Positions 34,228 through 43,643 are shown, numbered from the stretch's first letter. The stretch: 64,000 bases of DNA from Bog-473 sp963730395 (GCA_963730395.1 CAVSSK010000006.1:558001-622000); one strand, 5' to 3'. The notes: generated by a model from the sequence alone, not told the origin. Numbers and translations: made by a program.

Positions 34228-35030
34228 CGGCCGAGCAGCTTCCCGATGCCGATGGAGATGAAGTAGAAGGCCACGAGCGGAATGGCGAGGGCGAACATGG
34301 AGAAGGGATCGGAGCTCGGGGTGAACACCGCCGCGATCACCACGATGATGATGACGGCCCATCGCCACGAGTGCAGCAGGCGAGCGGGCGTGACGACGTG
34401 CGCGAGCTCGAGGGACACCAGCACGACGGGGAACTCGAAGGTGAGGCCGAAGATCGTCATCATCAGCAGGATCAGTCCCAGGTACGGGATGGGGTCGTAG
34501 ATCGCCTGCAGGTTTGGGCCACCGACGGACTTCAGCCAACCGAGGGCGTGCGGCAGGGTGAGGTAGGCGGTCGCGGCGCCGAGCAGGAAGAGCACGAACG
34601 CGCTGAGCACGAAGGGGATGGCGTAGCGGCGTTCGGAGGCCTTGAGGCCCGGAGTGACGAAACGCCAGATCTGGAACAGGATGACCGGCGACGCCAACAC
34701 GAGGCCTCCGAAGAGGGCGATCTTGATACGCAGCGAGAGGCCGTCGAGCGGGGAGGTCACGAACAGGTTGCAGGTGCCGTTCGAGGCGATGATCAGTGAG
34801 CCATTCGTGTGGCCCGTGTGGTGCACGGTGGAGGCGTCGACGTTGCACAGCGGGCGGAGGAGGAAGTGCAGGATCGGCTCGTAGGCGAAGACCGCGACCA
34901 GGGCGGCGGCGGTGAAGGCGATCACGCAGATGATCACCCGCCGCCGGAGCTCGCCCAGGTGCTCCCCGAGTGTCATGTTGTCCGGGGACGGGCGGTTCTT
35001 GCGCTTGGCCGTGAAGGGAAGGGTCACCAT
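34224..35030 (-). CDS. tatC: Sec-independent protein translocase TatC
   Basis: TatC is the six-helix receptor for twin-arginine signal peptides. The 268-residue product has the N-terminal NMTLGEHLGELRRRVIIC, the conserved FVTPGLKASERRYAIPFV loop and six hydrophobic helices ending SIGIGKLLGR. It is encoded 11 bases after tatA and overlaps helY. A client is present in the window: the twin-arginine protein at 58.7-60.1 kb. Confidence 0.96.
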   Translation of the reverse strand: MVTLPFTAKRKNRPSPDNMTLGEHLGELRRRVIICVIAFTAAALVAVFAYEPILHFLLRPLCNVDASTVHHTGHTNGSLIIASNGTCNLFVTSPLDGLSLRIKIALFGGLVLASPVILFQIWRFVTPGLKASERRYAIPFVLSAFVLFLLGAATAYLTLPHALGWLKSVGGPNLQAIYDPIPYLGLILLMMTIFGLTFEFPVVLVSLELAHVVTPARLLHSWRWAVIIIVVIAAVFTPSSDPFSMFALAIPLVAFYFISIGIGKLLGR

Positions 35031-35041
35031 GGGCGGACGGT

Positions 35042-35485
35042 TCAGTTGAGCGTCGGGTCGCCGGGCACGATGACCTCGGTCGGACTCGTCGGGGGCGGCC
35101 TGCGATCCTCCCGGATCGGGGTCGGGGCGCTCTGAGGCTCGGACGGCGGGTCAGGCGCCACCGGGCCGTTGACGGTGGTGTCGGGCAGCGTGGGCGGCTG
35201 GAAGGTGCCATCGGCCGCCTCCTCCGCCTCGTCCTGGTCCGGGGACATCGTCGAGAGGTGGTTGAGCAGTGCCGAGGGCGAGCGGGCCAGACGGGCAATC
35301 TCCGAGGTCGGGGGCAGGTCGGGCATGGAGCTGCGCACCTCGGTCTCCATGCGGTGCCGGAACTCGTTGAAGGATCGCCAGGCGCCCCCGACCTGCCGGG
35401 CTACCTGGGGGAGACGGTCAGGCCCCAGGAGAATGATGGCGATCACGGCGATCACCAGCAGTTTGCCCGGGTCGAGATTGAACAT
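35042..35485 (-). CDS. tatA: Sec-independent translocase subunit TatA/TatB
   Basis: A 147-residue membrane protein: short N-terminal helix (LDPGKLLVIAVIAIILLGPDRLP) with the Phe/Gly hinge region replaced by LLGPDRLP, an amphipathic helix (QVARQVGGAWRSFNEFRHRMETEV) and a long Pro-rich acidic tail. The glutamate-free helix start and LGPDRLP are nearer to TatB than TatA; the two are hard to tell apart in actinobacteria. It precedes tatC in the same operon. Confidence 0.9.
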   Translation of the reverse strand: MFNLDPGKLLVIAVIAIILLGPDRLPQVARQVGGAWRSFNEFRHRMETEVRSSMPDLPPTSEIARLARSPSALLNHLSTMSPDQDEAEEAADGTFQPPTLPDTTVNGPVAPDPPSEPQSAPTPIREDRRPPPTSPTEVIVPGDPTLN

Positions 35486-35507
35486 GTGCTCTCACTCTAC
35501 GGTGCCG

Positions 35508-36866
35508 CTAGAGCGACTGGATGAGCCGTTCCACCCGCTCATCGTGCGATTTGAAGGGATCCTTGAGCAACACGGTGCGCTGGGCCTGGTCGTTCAACTT
35601 GAGGTGCACCCAGTCCACCGTGAAGTCACGCCGGCGCTCCTTGGCCCGCTTCACGAAGGCGCCCCGCAGCCTGGCCCGGGTCGTCTCGGGCGGCTTCGTC
35701 ATGGCCTCGGTGATGGCTTCGTCGGTGCAGGTCCGATCCATCTCGTCGCGCTGTTGCAGCTTGTAGAAGAGCCCGCGGCTCCGGTCGACGTCGTGGTACA
35801 TGAGGTCGATCATCGCCACCTTGGGGTGCGAGAGCGAGACGTCGTGACGCGCTCGCATGTGCTCGACCAGCCGGTGCTTGGCCACCCAGTCGCACTCGCG
35901 CCAGAGCGACGTCGGGTCGGCCTCCAAACCCTTCAGGCAGTGCTCCCACATGTCCAGAGCCCGGTCCTCTTCGGGCGAGAGGCCGCGTCGGTCCCGGAAC
36001 TTCAGCGCCCGCTCGAGGTACTCGACCTGGATGTCCAGCGCTCGCATCTCGCGTCCGTTGGCCAGGCGCACCCGGCGTTGGCACGTGATGTCGTGGCTGA
36101 TCTCGCGAATGGCCCGGATCGGGTTCTCCAGCGTGAGGTCGCGCAGGACCGTCGACGAGTCCTCGAGCATGGCGAGGAGGATCGAGGTCGTGCCGATCTT
36201 CAAGAAGGTGGCGTACTCGCTCATGTTGGAGTCGCCGACGATGACGTGGAGGCGGCGGAAACGCTCGGCGTCCGCGTGGGGCTCGTCCCGCGTGTTGATG
36301 ATGGGTCGGCTCCGGGTCGTGGCCGAGGACACGCCCTCCCAGATGTGTTCCGCCCGCTGACTGAGGCAGAAGACGGCACCGCGCGCCGTCTGCAGGACCT
36401 TGCCGGCGCCGGCGTAGATCTGGCGCGACACGAGGAACGGGATCAGCACCTCGGTGTAACGGTTGAACTCGTCGTTGCGCTCGGTGAGGTAGTTCTCGTG
36501 GCAGCCGTAGGAGTTGCCGACGGAGTCCGTGTTGTTCTTGAAGAGGTAGACCTCGCCGCGGATGCCCTCCTCACGCAGCCGAGCCTGCGCCCCGGTGACC
36601 AACTGGGCGAGGATCCACTCCCCCGCCTTGTCGTGCACGACGACGTCGCTGATCTTGTCGCACTCGGGGGTGGCGTACTCGGGGTGGCTGCCGACGTCCA
36701 GGTAGAGGCGCGCCCCGTTCTCCAGGAAGACGTTCGACGAGCGGCCCCACGAGACCACGCGGCGGAACAGGTAGCGAGCCACCTCGTCGGGGCTCAGACG
36801 GCGCTGTCCGCGCAGGGTGAAGGTCACCCCGTACTCGTTCTCGACTCCGAAGATGCGCCGTTCCAC
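35508..36866 (-). CDS. pafA: Pup--protein ligase PafA
   Basis: PafA ligates the C-terminal glutamate of Pup to substrate lysines, marking them for the proteasome. The 452-residue product starts MERRIFGVENEYGVTFT, with the glutamine-synthetase-like ATP/Mg glutamates, and includes HPEYATPECD, KNNTDSVGNSYGCHENYL and INTRDEPHADAERFRRLHV. It lacks the 40-residue loop that Dop carries. It is 20 bases downstream of prcA and upstream of tatA. Confidence 0.96.
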   Translation of the reverse strand: MERRIFGVENEYGVTFTLRGQRRLSPDEVARYLFRRVVSWGRSSNVFLENGARLYLDVGSHPEYATPECDKISDVVVHDKAGEWILAQLVTGAQARLREEGIRGEVYLFKNNTDSVGNSYGCHENYLTERNDEFNRYTEVLIPFLVSRQIYAGAGKVLQTARGAVFCLSQRAEHIWEGVSSATTRSRPIINTRDEPHADAERFRRLHVIVGDSNMSEYATFLKIGTTSILLAMLEDSSTVLRDLTLENPIRAIREISHDITCQRRVRLANGREMRALDIQVEYLERALKFRDRRGLSPEEDRALDMWEHCLKGLEADPTSLWRECDWVAKHRLVEHMRARHDVSLSHPKVAMIDLMYHDVDRSRGLFYKLQQRDEMDRTCTDEAITEAMTKPPETTRARLRGAFVKRAKERRRDFTVDWVHLKLNDQAQRTVLLKDPFKSHDERVERLIQSL

Positions 36867-36886
36867 CAGGCCAACCGTACTGCGGC

Positions 36887-37564
36887 CTATGCCAGTAGTT
36901 GTGCCAGCTCCTCTTCCTCCACCCGCCGGAAGGTGCGGCGCCCGTTTCCCCGGCTCAGGGTGGCAACCTCGAGGTCACCCGCGGCCAAGGTGCGGTCCGG
37001 GCCGGCCAGCGCCTGTGCGGCCGCCTTGATCGCCGCCGCCATGTCCCAGTCGGGCCGCCAGGCGGCCGCCACCCGCTCCGCGATGGTCTCCGCGTCGCCA
37101 CCGAGCACGGCAAAGCGGTCTTCGTCGGTGATCGTGCCCTCGTAGGCGATGTGGTACAGCTGGTTCGGGTTTTCGCCGTTTCCCAGTTCGGCCACGAGGA
37201 TCTCGACCTCGAGGGGCTTCATCTCGTGGGTGAAGACGTTGCCCAGGTACTGGGCGTAGAGGTTGGCCAGTGACCGGGCATCCACGTCCTCGCGGCTGTA
37301 CGCGTACCCCTTGGTGTCGGCGTGCCGGACGCCGGCGACCCGGAGCTGGTCGTACTCGTTGTACTTGCCGACCCCGCCGAACGCGATGCGGTCGTAGATC
37401 TCACTGATCTTGTGCAGCGATCGCGACGGGTTCTCGGCCACGACGGCAATGCCGGTGTCGTACGTCGTGGCCACCAGCGAGCGGCCCCGTGCAATGCCCT
37501 TCTGCGCGTACTCGGCGCGGTCCTTCATGACCTGCTCCGGCGCGACGTAGTACGGCATGCTCAT
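36887..37564 (-). CDS. prcA: 20S proteasome alpha subunit
   Basis: PrcA forms the outer, gating rings of the 20S core. At 225 residues it shows MPYYVAPEQVMKDRAEYAQK, the gate-forming N-terminus, GIARGRSLVATTYDTGIAVVAENPSRSLHKISEI, and EDVDARSLANLYAQYLGNVF. There is no catalytic N-terminal Thr, as expected. ATG 37564 overlaps the prcB stop (ATGA), so alpha and beta are co-translated for equal amounts. Confidence 0.96.
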   Translation of the reverse strand: MSMPYYVAPEQVMKDRAEYAQKGIARGRSLVATTYDTGIAVVAENPSRSLHKISEIYDRIAFGGVGKYNEYDQLRVAGVRHADTKGYAYSREDVDARSLANLYAQYLGNVFTHEMKPLEVEILVAELGNGENPNQLYHIAYEGTITDEDRFAVLGGDAETIAERVAAAWRPDWDMAAAIKAAAQALAGPDRTLAAGDLEVATLSRGNGRRTFRRVEEEELAQLLA

Positions 37565-38361
37565 TGGGAGCGCTCCGCCTGCTTGCGGGCGATCAGCGCA
37601 GTGAAGCGCTGTGCGACCTCTTCCTCGGGAACCTGTTGGTAGCCCTGGGCGTCCACCACGGCGATGAGCGGGTAGATGCCGCGGACCGGGTCCGGACCGC
37701 CGGTGGCGGAGTCCTCATCGGCCGCTTCGTAGAGGGACTGGATCGCCAGATCGACCGCCTCGTCCCGGCTCAGCCCCTCACGCCAGCCGAGCTTGATGGT
37801 GTTGCGCGCGTCCCGACCACCCGAGCCGGTGGCCTGGAAGTCGGTGTCCTCGTAGTGGCCGCCGGTGACGTCATAGTTGAAGATCCGCCCGACGCCCCGC
37901 GCCGTGTCGTACCCGGCGAAGAGGGGGACCACGGCCAGGCCCTGCATGGCCAGCGGGAGGTGCTGACGCACCATCTGGGCCAGCTGGTTGGCCTTGCCCT
38001 CGAGCGACAGGACGGATCCCTCGACCTTCTCGTAGTGCTCGAGCTGGACCTGGAAGAGGCGGACCATCTCGACCGCCATCCCCGCCGTGCCGGCGATGGC
38101 CACCGCCGAGTGGCCGTCGGCCGGGAAGACCTTCTCCATGGCGTGGTGGGCGATGATGTTGCCCGCCGTGGCGCGACGGTCGCCTGCCATCACGATCCCC
38201 TCGGCGAAGCGGAGCGCCACCACCGTCGTGCCGTGGGGCGCCTGGACCGTAGCGCCCGCATCGACGCGGGCCGGCGGGTCGGGCCGGCCCGCCGTCATGC
38301 GCAACAAGCCGACGAAGTCCGGGCCCGGATCACTCTCCGGGGGGAACAGGGGAAGCGCCAC
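37561..38361 (-). CDS. prcB: 20S proteasome beta subunit
   Basis: PrcB is the catalytic subunit, made with a 44-residue propeptide. The mature enzyme begins at Thr45 in PHGTTVVALRFAEGIVMAGDRRAT, where Gly44-Thr45 is the autocleavage site and the Asp and Lys-equivalent residues follow. The remaining SAVAIAGTAGMAVEMVRLFQ and YDVTGGHYEDTDFQATGSGG are typical. It starts 6 bases after the pup stop. Confidence 0.97.
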   Translation of the reverse strand: MALPLFPPESDPGPDFVGLLRMTAGRPDPPARVDAGATVQAPHGTTVVALRFAEGIVMAGDRRATAGNIIAHHAMEKVFPADGHSAVAIAGTAGMAVEMVRLFQVQLEHYEKVEGSVLSLEGKANQLAQMVRQHLPLAMQGLAVVPLFAGYDTARGVGRIFNYDVTGGHYEDTDFQATGSGGRDARNTIKLGWREGLSRDEAVDLAIQSLYEAADEDSATGGPDPVRGIYPLIAVVDAQGYQQVPEEEVAQRFTALIARKQAERSQ

Positions 38362-38367
38362 CGGGTG

Positions 38368-38574
38368 TTACTGCCCGCCCTTTTGGACGTAGTTGCGCAC
38401 GAACTCCTCGGCGTTGTCCTCGAGGACCTCGTCGATCTCGTCGAGGAGGTCGTCGAGCTCCGCCTTGATCTTCTCGCCGCGCTCAGAGGTCACCGGGGCG
38501 GCCTCGTCGACCTCCGTCTCGCTCTCGGTCGTCCGGGTGCCCGAGCCCTTCCGTTTCTGCTCTTGTTCTGCCAT
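38368..38574 (-). CDS. pup: Prokaryotic ubiquitin-like protein Pup
   Basis: A 68-residue, disordered tagging protein. The helix DDLLDEIDEVLEDNAEEFVRNYVQKGGQ region, read as EEFVRNYVQKGGQ at the end, binds the Arc/Mpa coiled coil. The last residue is Gln, so Dop must deamidate it to Glu before ligation. It sits between dop and prcB, the canonical place. Confidence 0.97.
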   Translation of the reverse strand: MAEQEQKRKGSGTRTTESETEVDEAAPVTSERGEKIKAELDDLLDEIDEVLEDNAEEFVRNYVQKGGQ

Positions 38575-38610
38575 CGTCCGTGTCCCCGTCCTGTTCTCGA
38601 CGTTGTGCGC

Positions 38611-40104
38611 CTAGGAATTCAGCCGGTTGAGCAGGTCCGCCGGTCCTGTGCTCTGCGCCAGGAGTGCGCCCGTGTGCTCGGCTGTCCCCTTCAGGGGGTC
38701 CATCATAGGGACGCGCCGCAGCGGGTCCGCTCCAATGTCGAACACGAGGGAATCCCAGTTGGCGGTGACCACGGCGTCGGGCCACCGGGCCAGGCACTTG
38801 CCGCGGAACCAGGCTCTGGTGCCCGTGGGTGGCTCGGTCACCGCCAGCGCCACCTGCGCCGGCTCGACCAGCGTGCGCAAGGCGAGGCGACGGAACACAG
38901 ACTTGTCGGGCCGCAGGTCGTGGTACTGCAATGCCAGTGCGGCCACCCGGGGGTCCTTCCATCCGCACGAGTGACGGTCCTGGTAGGCGAGCAGTAGCTC
39001 CCGCTTGGCGACCCAGTCCAGCGTGTCGGCCAGGGTGGCAGGGTCGGACTCGAGCGCGCCGAGGACGGCTTCCCAATGCTCCATCACGAGCCCCCCCACG
39101 GTGCCGTCGTCCCCCAGGGCGCTCAGCCCGAACTCCTCGGCGTACTTCCGCGCCGCGCCGAACAGCTCCCACTGGAGCTCGAGCGCCGTCGCCGACGACC
39201 CGTCGGTCAGGGCGAGGGGCCGGGTCAGGGAGAGGTCGGCCGAGACCTGGTGCAGCGCCCGGACGGGATCCGACAGGGACAGCTCCCGGGTGGGCCCGGC
39301 GTCGTCCTCGACCATGGCCAGCACGATGGCGGTCGTACCCACCTTCAAGAAGGTGGCGATCTCCGAGAGGTTGGCATCGCCGACGATCACGTGGAGGCGC
39401 CGGAAGCGCTTGGGGTCCGCATGGGGCTCGTCGCGTGTGTTGACGATCGGGCGCTTCAGCGTCGTCTCGAGGCCGACGATCTCCTCGAAGAACTCGGCCC
39501 GCTGGGAAATCTGGTACTCGACCGTCTCGGAGTCCAGCGCCCCCGTCTCGGTGCCCACCTTGCCTGATCCGGTGAAGAGCGTGCGGGAGACGAAGTGCGG
39601 CACGACGCCTTCGATCACCTTGGCGAACGGCACGGCGCGGTCCATCATGTAGTTCTCGTGGCAGCCGTAGGAATTCCCCTTGCCGTCTGAGTTGTTCTTG
39701 TAGACGACGGGTGGCGGCTGGTCGGGTATGCGCAGGGCCGCCGCCACCATGGCGCGTCGCAGGACATCTTCGCCGGCCTTGTCGTAGACGAGGCACTCCA
39801 GCGGCGTCAGGCACTCGGGGCTCGAGTACTCGGGATGCGCATGGTCGACGTAGAAACGTGCCCCGTTGGTCAGCACGGTGTTGGCGAGGTGGGTCTCGAC
39901 CATCGGGGCCAGCGAGCCTTCTCGGGCGAAGCCGCGGGCGTCGTTCCCGGGCGTCTCGTCCTCGAAGTCCCAGCCGATCTGCTGCTCCGCGTCGGCGGCA
40001 TACGCGTTGACGAGGACCGAGGATGCGGCGATCGGATTCTGCTCGGGTCCCGGCGTCTGGATGCCGTACTCCGTCTCGATGCCGCAGACCTTCGTGGTGG
40101 CCAC
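38611..40104 (-). CDS. dop: Pup deamidase/depupylase Dop
   Basis: Dop converts the Gln end of Pup to Glu and removes Pup from substrates. The 497-residue protein starts MATTKVCGIETEYGIQTPG and has HPEYSSPECLTPLECLVYDK, KNNSDGKGNSYGCHENYMMD and INTRDEPHADPKRFRRLHV. An extra loop after residue 35 (EQQIGWDFEDETPGNDARGF), the Dop-specific insertion, distinguishes it from PafA. The neighbours arc and pup are in canonical order. Confidence 0.96.
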   Translation of the reverse strand: MATTKVCGIETEYGIQTPGPEQNPIAASSVLVNAYAADAEQQIGWDFEDETPGNDARGFAREGSLAPMVETHLANTVLTNGARFYVDHAHPEYSSPECLTPLECLVYDKAGEDVLRRAMVAAALRIPDQPPPVVYKNNSDGKGNSYGCHENYMMDRAVPFAKVIEGVVPHFVSRTLFTGSGKVGTETGALDSETVEYQISQRAEFFEEIVGLETTLKRPIVNTRDEPHADPKRFRRLHVIVGDANLSEIATFLKVGTTAIVLAMVEDDAGPTRELSLSDPVRALHQVSADLSLTRPLALTDGSSATALELQWELFGAARKYAEEFGLSALGDDGTVGGLVMEHWEAVLGALESDPATLADTLDWVAKRELLLAYQDRHSCGWKDPRVAALALQYHDLRPDKSVFRRLALRTLVEPAQVALAVTEPPTGTRAWFRGKCLARWPDAVVTANWDSLVFDIGADPLRRVPMMDPLKGTAEHTGALLAQSTGPADLLNRLNS

Positions 40105-40120
40105 GGTGCGACCCTAACTT

Positions 40121-41869
40121 CTAGAGGTACTGGCCGGTACCGACCCGCTCGATCGAACGTCCCCCGTGGACCTCGCGGTCCTCGGTGAGCAGCGTGCGGA
40201 CATAGACGATGCGCTCACCCTTCTTGCCGGAGATCCGCGCCCAGTCGTCGGGGTTGGTCGTGTTGGGCAGGTCCTCGTTCTCCTTGTACTCCTGCCGGAT
40301 CGACTCGAACATGTCAGAGGTGCGGATCCCGCCCGGCTCGCCGGCGATGACCCGCTTGATGGCCAGCTTCTTGGCCCGGCGGACGATGTTCTCGACCATC
40401 GCCCCGGACGCGAAGTCGCGGTAGTAGAGGATCTCCTTGTCGCCGTTCTGGTACGTGACCTCGAGGAAGCGGTTCTCGTCGTCCTCCCGGTACATCTCGG
40501 TCACGGTCTGCTCGATCATCGCCTGCACCGCCTTGTTGGCGTCGCCACCGCCGAGGCGGCCCACTTCGTCGGCGTCCAGCGGCAGGTCGGCGGTGAGGTA
40601 GCGGCTGAAGATCTGCCCAGCCGCCTCCTCGTTGGGGCGCTCGATCTTGATCTTCACGTCGAGGCGGCCGGGGCGCAGGATGGCCGGGTCGATGAGATCC
40701 TCCCGGTTCGAGGCGCCGATGACGATGACGTCGCGCAGTGATTCGACGCCGTCGATCTCCGCGAGGAGCTGGGGCACGATCGTCGACTCCATGTCGGAGC
40801 TGATGCCGGTGCCACGCGTGCGGAAGAGGGACTCCATCTCGTCGAAGAAGACGATGACCGGCATGCCCTCGTCGGCCTTCTCACGGGCCCGCTGGAAGAC
40901 CTGCCGGATCTGGCGCTCGGTCTCGCCGACGTACTTGTTCAGGAGCTCCGGTCCCTTGATGTTGAGGAAGAAGCTGCGGACGTTGTCGTTGCCCGTCTTC
41001 TCGGCCACCTTCTTGGCCAGGGAGTTGGCGACCGCCTTCGCGATGAGCGTCTTGCCGCATCCCGGCGGGCCGTAGAGAAGGATCCCCTTCGGGGCGGGCA
41101 GCGAGTACTCGGCGAAGAGGTCGCGGTGCATGTAGGGCAGCTCGACCGCGTCGGTGATGGCCTCGATCTGTGCGTCGAGCCCGCCGACGTCGGCGTAGGT
41201 GATGTCCGGCACCTCCTCGAGGACGAGCTCCTCGCTCTCGAGCTTGGGCAGCTTCTCGATGAGCAATTGCGTGCGCACGTCCATCAGGAGCGAGTCGCCG
41301 GCCCGCAGCTTGGTGCCCATCATGTCCTCGGAGAGCTCCGCCACCCGCTCCTCGTCGGCCCGGGCGTAGATGACGCAGCGCCGCCTGTCCTCGAGCTGCT
41401 CCTTCAGCGTGACGACCTCGCCGGAGAACTCTCCGTCGCGGACGAGGACGACGTTGAGGCTCTCGTTCAGGACGACCTCGTTGCCCTTGCGGATCTGTCC
41501 CGGGTCGATGTCGGGGTGCAGGCTCACCCGCATCTTGCGGCCGCTGGAGAAGACGTCGACCGTGCCGTCGTCGTTGACACCGAGGAAGGTGCCGTAGGCC
41601 GCCGGGGGCTGGGTGAGCTTCTCGACCTCCTCGCGCAGCGCAGCCAGTTGCTCCTTGGCCTGCTGCAGCGTGAAGGTCAGCTTCTCGTTCTGTGAGGTGG
41701 CCTGGGCCAATTGGCCCTTCGACTCCAGCAGTCGCTCCTCGAGGGCCTGGACCCGGCCGGGGCTCTCCTGCAACCGCCGACGGAGCGCGTGGATCTCATC
41801 CTCGGCGTCCGCCAGTTCGGCGCGTAGCGCCTCGGCCTGGGCGGCGGCTTCGTCGGGAGTCGCGGTCAC
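40121..41869 (-). CDS. arc: Proteasome-associated AAA ATPase Arc/Mpa
   Basis: The hexameric unfoldase that recruits pupylated proteins. At 582 residues it has an N-terminal coiled coil (LRAELADAEDEIHALRRRLQ), two OB folds, and an AAA domain with YGPPGCGKTLIAKAVANSLA, IVFFDEMESLFRTRG and IGASNREDLIDPAILRPGRLD. The final residues GTGQYL carry the HbYX-like tyrosine that docks in the 20S core and opens its gate. It is divergent from the ferredoxin gene, with 190 bases between them. Confidence 0.96.
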   Translation of the reverse strand: MTATPDEAAAQAEALRAELADAEDEIHALRRRLQESPGRVQALEERLLESKGQLAQATSQNEKLTFTLQQAKEQLAALREEVEKLTQPPAAYGTFLGVNDDGTVDVFSSGRKMRVSLHPDIDPGQIRKGNEVVLNESLNVVLVRDGEFSGEVVTLKEQLEDRRRCVIYARADEERVAELSEDMMGTKLRAGDSLLMDVRTQLLIEKLPKLESEELVLEEVPDITYADVGGLDAQIEAITDAVELPYMHRDLFAEYSLPAPKGILLYGPPGCGKTLIAKAVANSLAKKVAEKTGNDNVRSFFLNIKGPELLNKYVGETERQIRQVFQRAREKADEGMPVIVFFDEMESLFRTRGTGISSDMESTIVPQLLAEIDGVESLRDVIVIGASNREDLIDPAILRPGRLDVKIKIERPNEEAAGQIFSRYLTADLPLDADEVGRLGGGDANKAVQAMIEQTVTEMYREDDENRFLEVTYQNGDKEILYYRDFASGAMVENIVRRAKKLAIKRVIAGEPGGIRTSDMFESIRQEYKENEDLPNTTNPDDWARISGKKGERIVYVRTLLTEDREVHGGRSIERVGTGQYL

Positions 41870-42059
41870 TGCATGTCACCCTAGCCCTCGCTTCGGCGGG
41901 TTTTGCCAGCAACTTGAGTGCACCCTCCATGCGCGGGTCGGGCACCCCCGGCGGATACGATGGAAGGGCCTACGGCGCCAGATTGACGGCCCGCGGGACG
42001 CCTCACTACGGTCCTCACCTGGCCCGTCGGGCGGTTTCGACAAGGGAGAGAGCAGGTAC

Positions 42060-42296
42060 ATGAAGGTCTGGATCGACCAGGATCTGTGCACGGGCGACGG
42101 GCTCTGCGAGGAGATCGCGCCGGCCGTGTTCACCCTCCTCGACGACGGCCTGGCCTACGTGAAGGAAGCAGGCGACGTGAAGAGCGACCCCGGCGGCTCG
42201 GCCGGGATGGCCGCGGTCCCTTCGGATCTGGAGGACGCGGTGGTCGAGGCCTCGGAGGAATGCCCCGGCGAGTGCATCTTCATCGAGCGCGACTGA
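42060..42296 (+). CDS. Ferredoxin, 3Fe-4S type
   Basis: A 78-residue acidic electron carrier. MKVWIDQDLCTGDGLCEEIAPAVF gives a Cys-x5-Cys pair; the third cysteine is in EECPGECIFIE. Lack of the fourth ligand cysteine in the first cluster motif (a Gly/Asp stretch instead) matches the 3Fe-4S ferredoxins that serve cytochrome P450s in actinobacteria. GGGAGAG precedes ATG 42060. No P450 is near. Confidence 0.88.
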   Translation: MKVWIDQDLCTGDGLCEEIAPAVFTLLDDGLAYVKEAGDVKSDPGGSAGMAAVPSDLEDAVVEASEECPGECIFIERD

Positions 42297-42305
42297 CCGT
42301 CGGCC

Positions 42306-42654
42306 TCACTCCTCGAGCGCGCCGCCCAGCAGCGCCCTCAGCTCTTCGTCGGAGATCTCTGCGGCATCACCTCGGACGGATCCTGATCGTCCCCTTGCCG
42401 CTCGACAGCGTCGGGTGGCGCGCCACGAACCCCCCGTCCCGGTCCCCGCGCCAGCCGTAGACGGACACACCGTGCTTCCACACGCCGAGGTTGAGCCGGC
42501 GGCGACCCACGCGGTAGGCGGGCATGCCGTAGGACAGAGACACCTCCGCCTCGGGGTGCGCCGCGAGGACGATCCCGTGCAGCCGGTCGAAGAGCGGGCG
42601 CTGCTCGGGCGAGATGCCGTCGATGTAGGCGCGGACGCCCTCGTCCACGGTCAC
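42306..42654 (-). CDS. DUF1801-family protein (frame break near 42373)
   Basis: A 115-residue protein of the YdhG/DUF1801 type: VRAYIDGISPEQRPLFDRLHGIVLAAHPEAE, SLSYGMPAYRVGRRRLN and KGTIRIRP are family-like. A surplus base near 42373 separates these from GDAAEISDEELRALLGGALEE at the C-terminus, the usual closing helix. The cellular role is unknown. GTG 42654 overlaps the trmI stop (GTGA). Confidence 0.8.
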
Positions 42655-43424
42655 GAGCCGAGGCGCCGGGCCGTGGTGAGGAAGCCGGTGTGGCCGACCA
42701 TGCGGTGATCGGGTCGCACCGACCGCGCCTCGACGTGCCAGGTTCGCCGCATGATCTCCTGGGTCTCGGCGAGGCCGAAGGGCGCGCCGCCGTCGTCGAG
42801 CGCCTGCCGCAACAGCGCCGTCTGGTTGATGGTCGGCAGGTAGGCCAGGAGGATCCCGCCCGGGCGCAGCGCCGCCGCCGCCGCCGTGACCACCTTGTGC
42901 GGCTCGGGCATGTCGAGCAGGATCCGGTCGAGGCCGGACTCGTCGATGCCCTCGGTGACATCGCGTATCTCGATGCGGTAGGGCGCGTCGGCCCCGACGG
43001 CTGCGGCCACGTTGGCGCGGGCGCGGGCGGCGAAGTCCTCGCGCAGCTCGTAGCCCACGACCGACGCACCGGCGCGCAACACCGTCATGGAGAGCGCGCC
43101 CGATCCGACGCCGGCCTCGAGCACTCGCTGACCCGGCGCGATGTCCGCCGCGATGAGGATGGCGCCGAGGTCCTTGGGGTAGATGACCTGGGCCCCCCTG
43201 GGCATCTTGAGCACGATGTCGGCCAGCGTGGGTCGCAGGGCGAGGAAACTGCGCCCGGTCGAGCCGGTGACCGTGCAGCCCTCGGTGGCCCCGATGAGGT
43301 CGTCGTGGGCCAGGACGCCCGCATGGGTGTGGAACGTCGCCCCCGCCACGAGGGTGAGGAGGTAACGGCGGTCCTTGGGGTCGATGAGGAGCACCCGCTC
43401 CCCCGCCGCGAGCGCGCCGGGCAC
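42651..43424 (-). CDS. trmI: tRNA (adenine-58-N1)-methyltransferase TrmI
   Basis: A 257-residue SAM-dependent enzyme that methylates A58 in the T loop. It opens with the family beta-barrel (GERVLLIDPKDRRYLLTLVAG, HDDLIGATEG) and then IYPKDLGAILIAADIAPGQRVLEAGVGSGALSM, the SAM-binding motif, followed by GYELREDFAARARANV and LDRILLDMPEPHKVV. GTG 43424 is chosen because upstream residues in the longer frame are not homologous. It follows a small membrane protein gene by five bases. In mycobacteria the orthologue is beside arc, as here. Confidence 0.93.
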   Translation of the reverse strand: MPGALAAGERVLLIDPKDRRYLLTLVAGATFHTHAGVLAHDDLIGATEGCTVTGSTGRSFLALRPTLADIVLKMPRGAQVIYPKDLGAILIAADIAPGQRVLEAGVGSGALSMTVLRAGASVVGYELREDFAARARANVAAAVGADAPYRIEIRDVTEGIDESGLDRILLDMPEPHKVVTAAAAALRPGGILLAYLPTINQTALLRQALDDGGAPFGLAETQEIMRRTWHVEARSVRPDHRMVGHTGFLTTARRLGS

Positions 43425-43429
43425 GAGCG

Positions 43430-43642
43430 TCAGGATTCGACGGCGGGCGCGGCGTTGCGGTCGCGCACCGTGATGAGCACCTGCTCGCCCGGGGAGACCG
43501 TGAGGGTCGACACGGCGCTGGTCCGATCGTTCAGGACCCGGCGCAGGAAGAAGGTGGCGCCGGCCAGGAGGAACCAGTACCAATTCCCGGCCAGGCCGCG
43601 ACGCACACCGGCGCGCAGGAAGCGCCGCAGGAGCACGTCCAT
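43430..43642 (-). CDS. Small single-span membrane protein
   Basis: Seventy residues: a basic start MDVLLRRFLRAGVRRGLAG, one membrane helix NWYWFLLAGATFFLRRVL and an extracytoplasmic or cytosolic tail with SPGEQVLITVRDRN. I do not recognise a family. ATG 43642 overlaps the stop of the preceding gene within GAGATGG, indicating coupling. Confidence 0.7.
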   Translation of the reverse strand: MDVLLRRFLRAGVRRGLAGNWYWFLLAGATFFLRRVLNDRTSAVSTLTVSPGEQVLITVRDRNAAPAVES

Positions 43643-43643
43643 C

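Noticed and set aside
30416..35298. Very long minus-strand frames fusing ThyX-like, HelY and TatC/TatA regions
   Set aside because: They join real genes through out-of-frame stretches; each gene has its own start with overlaps typical of the operon.
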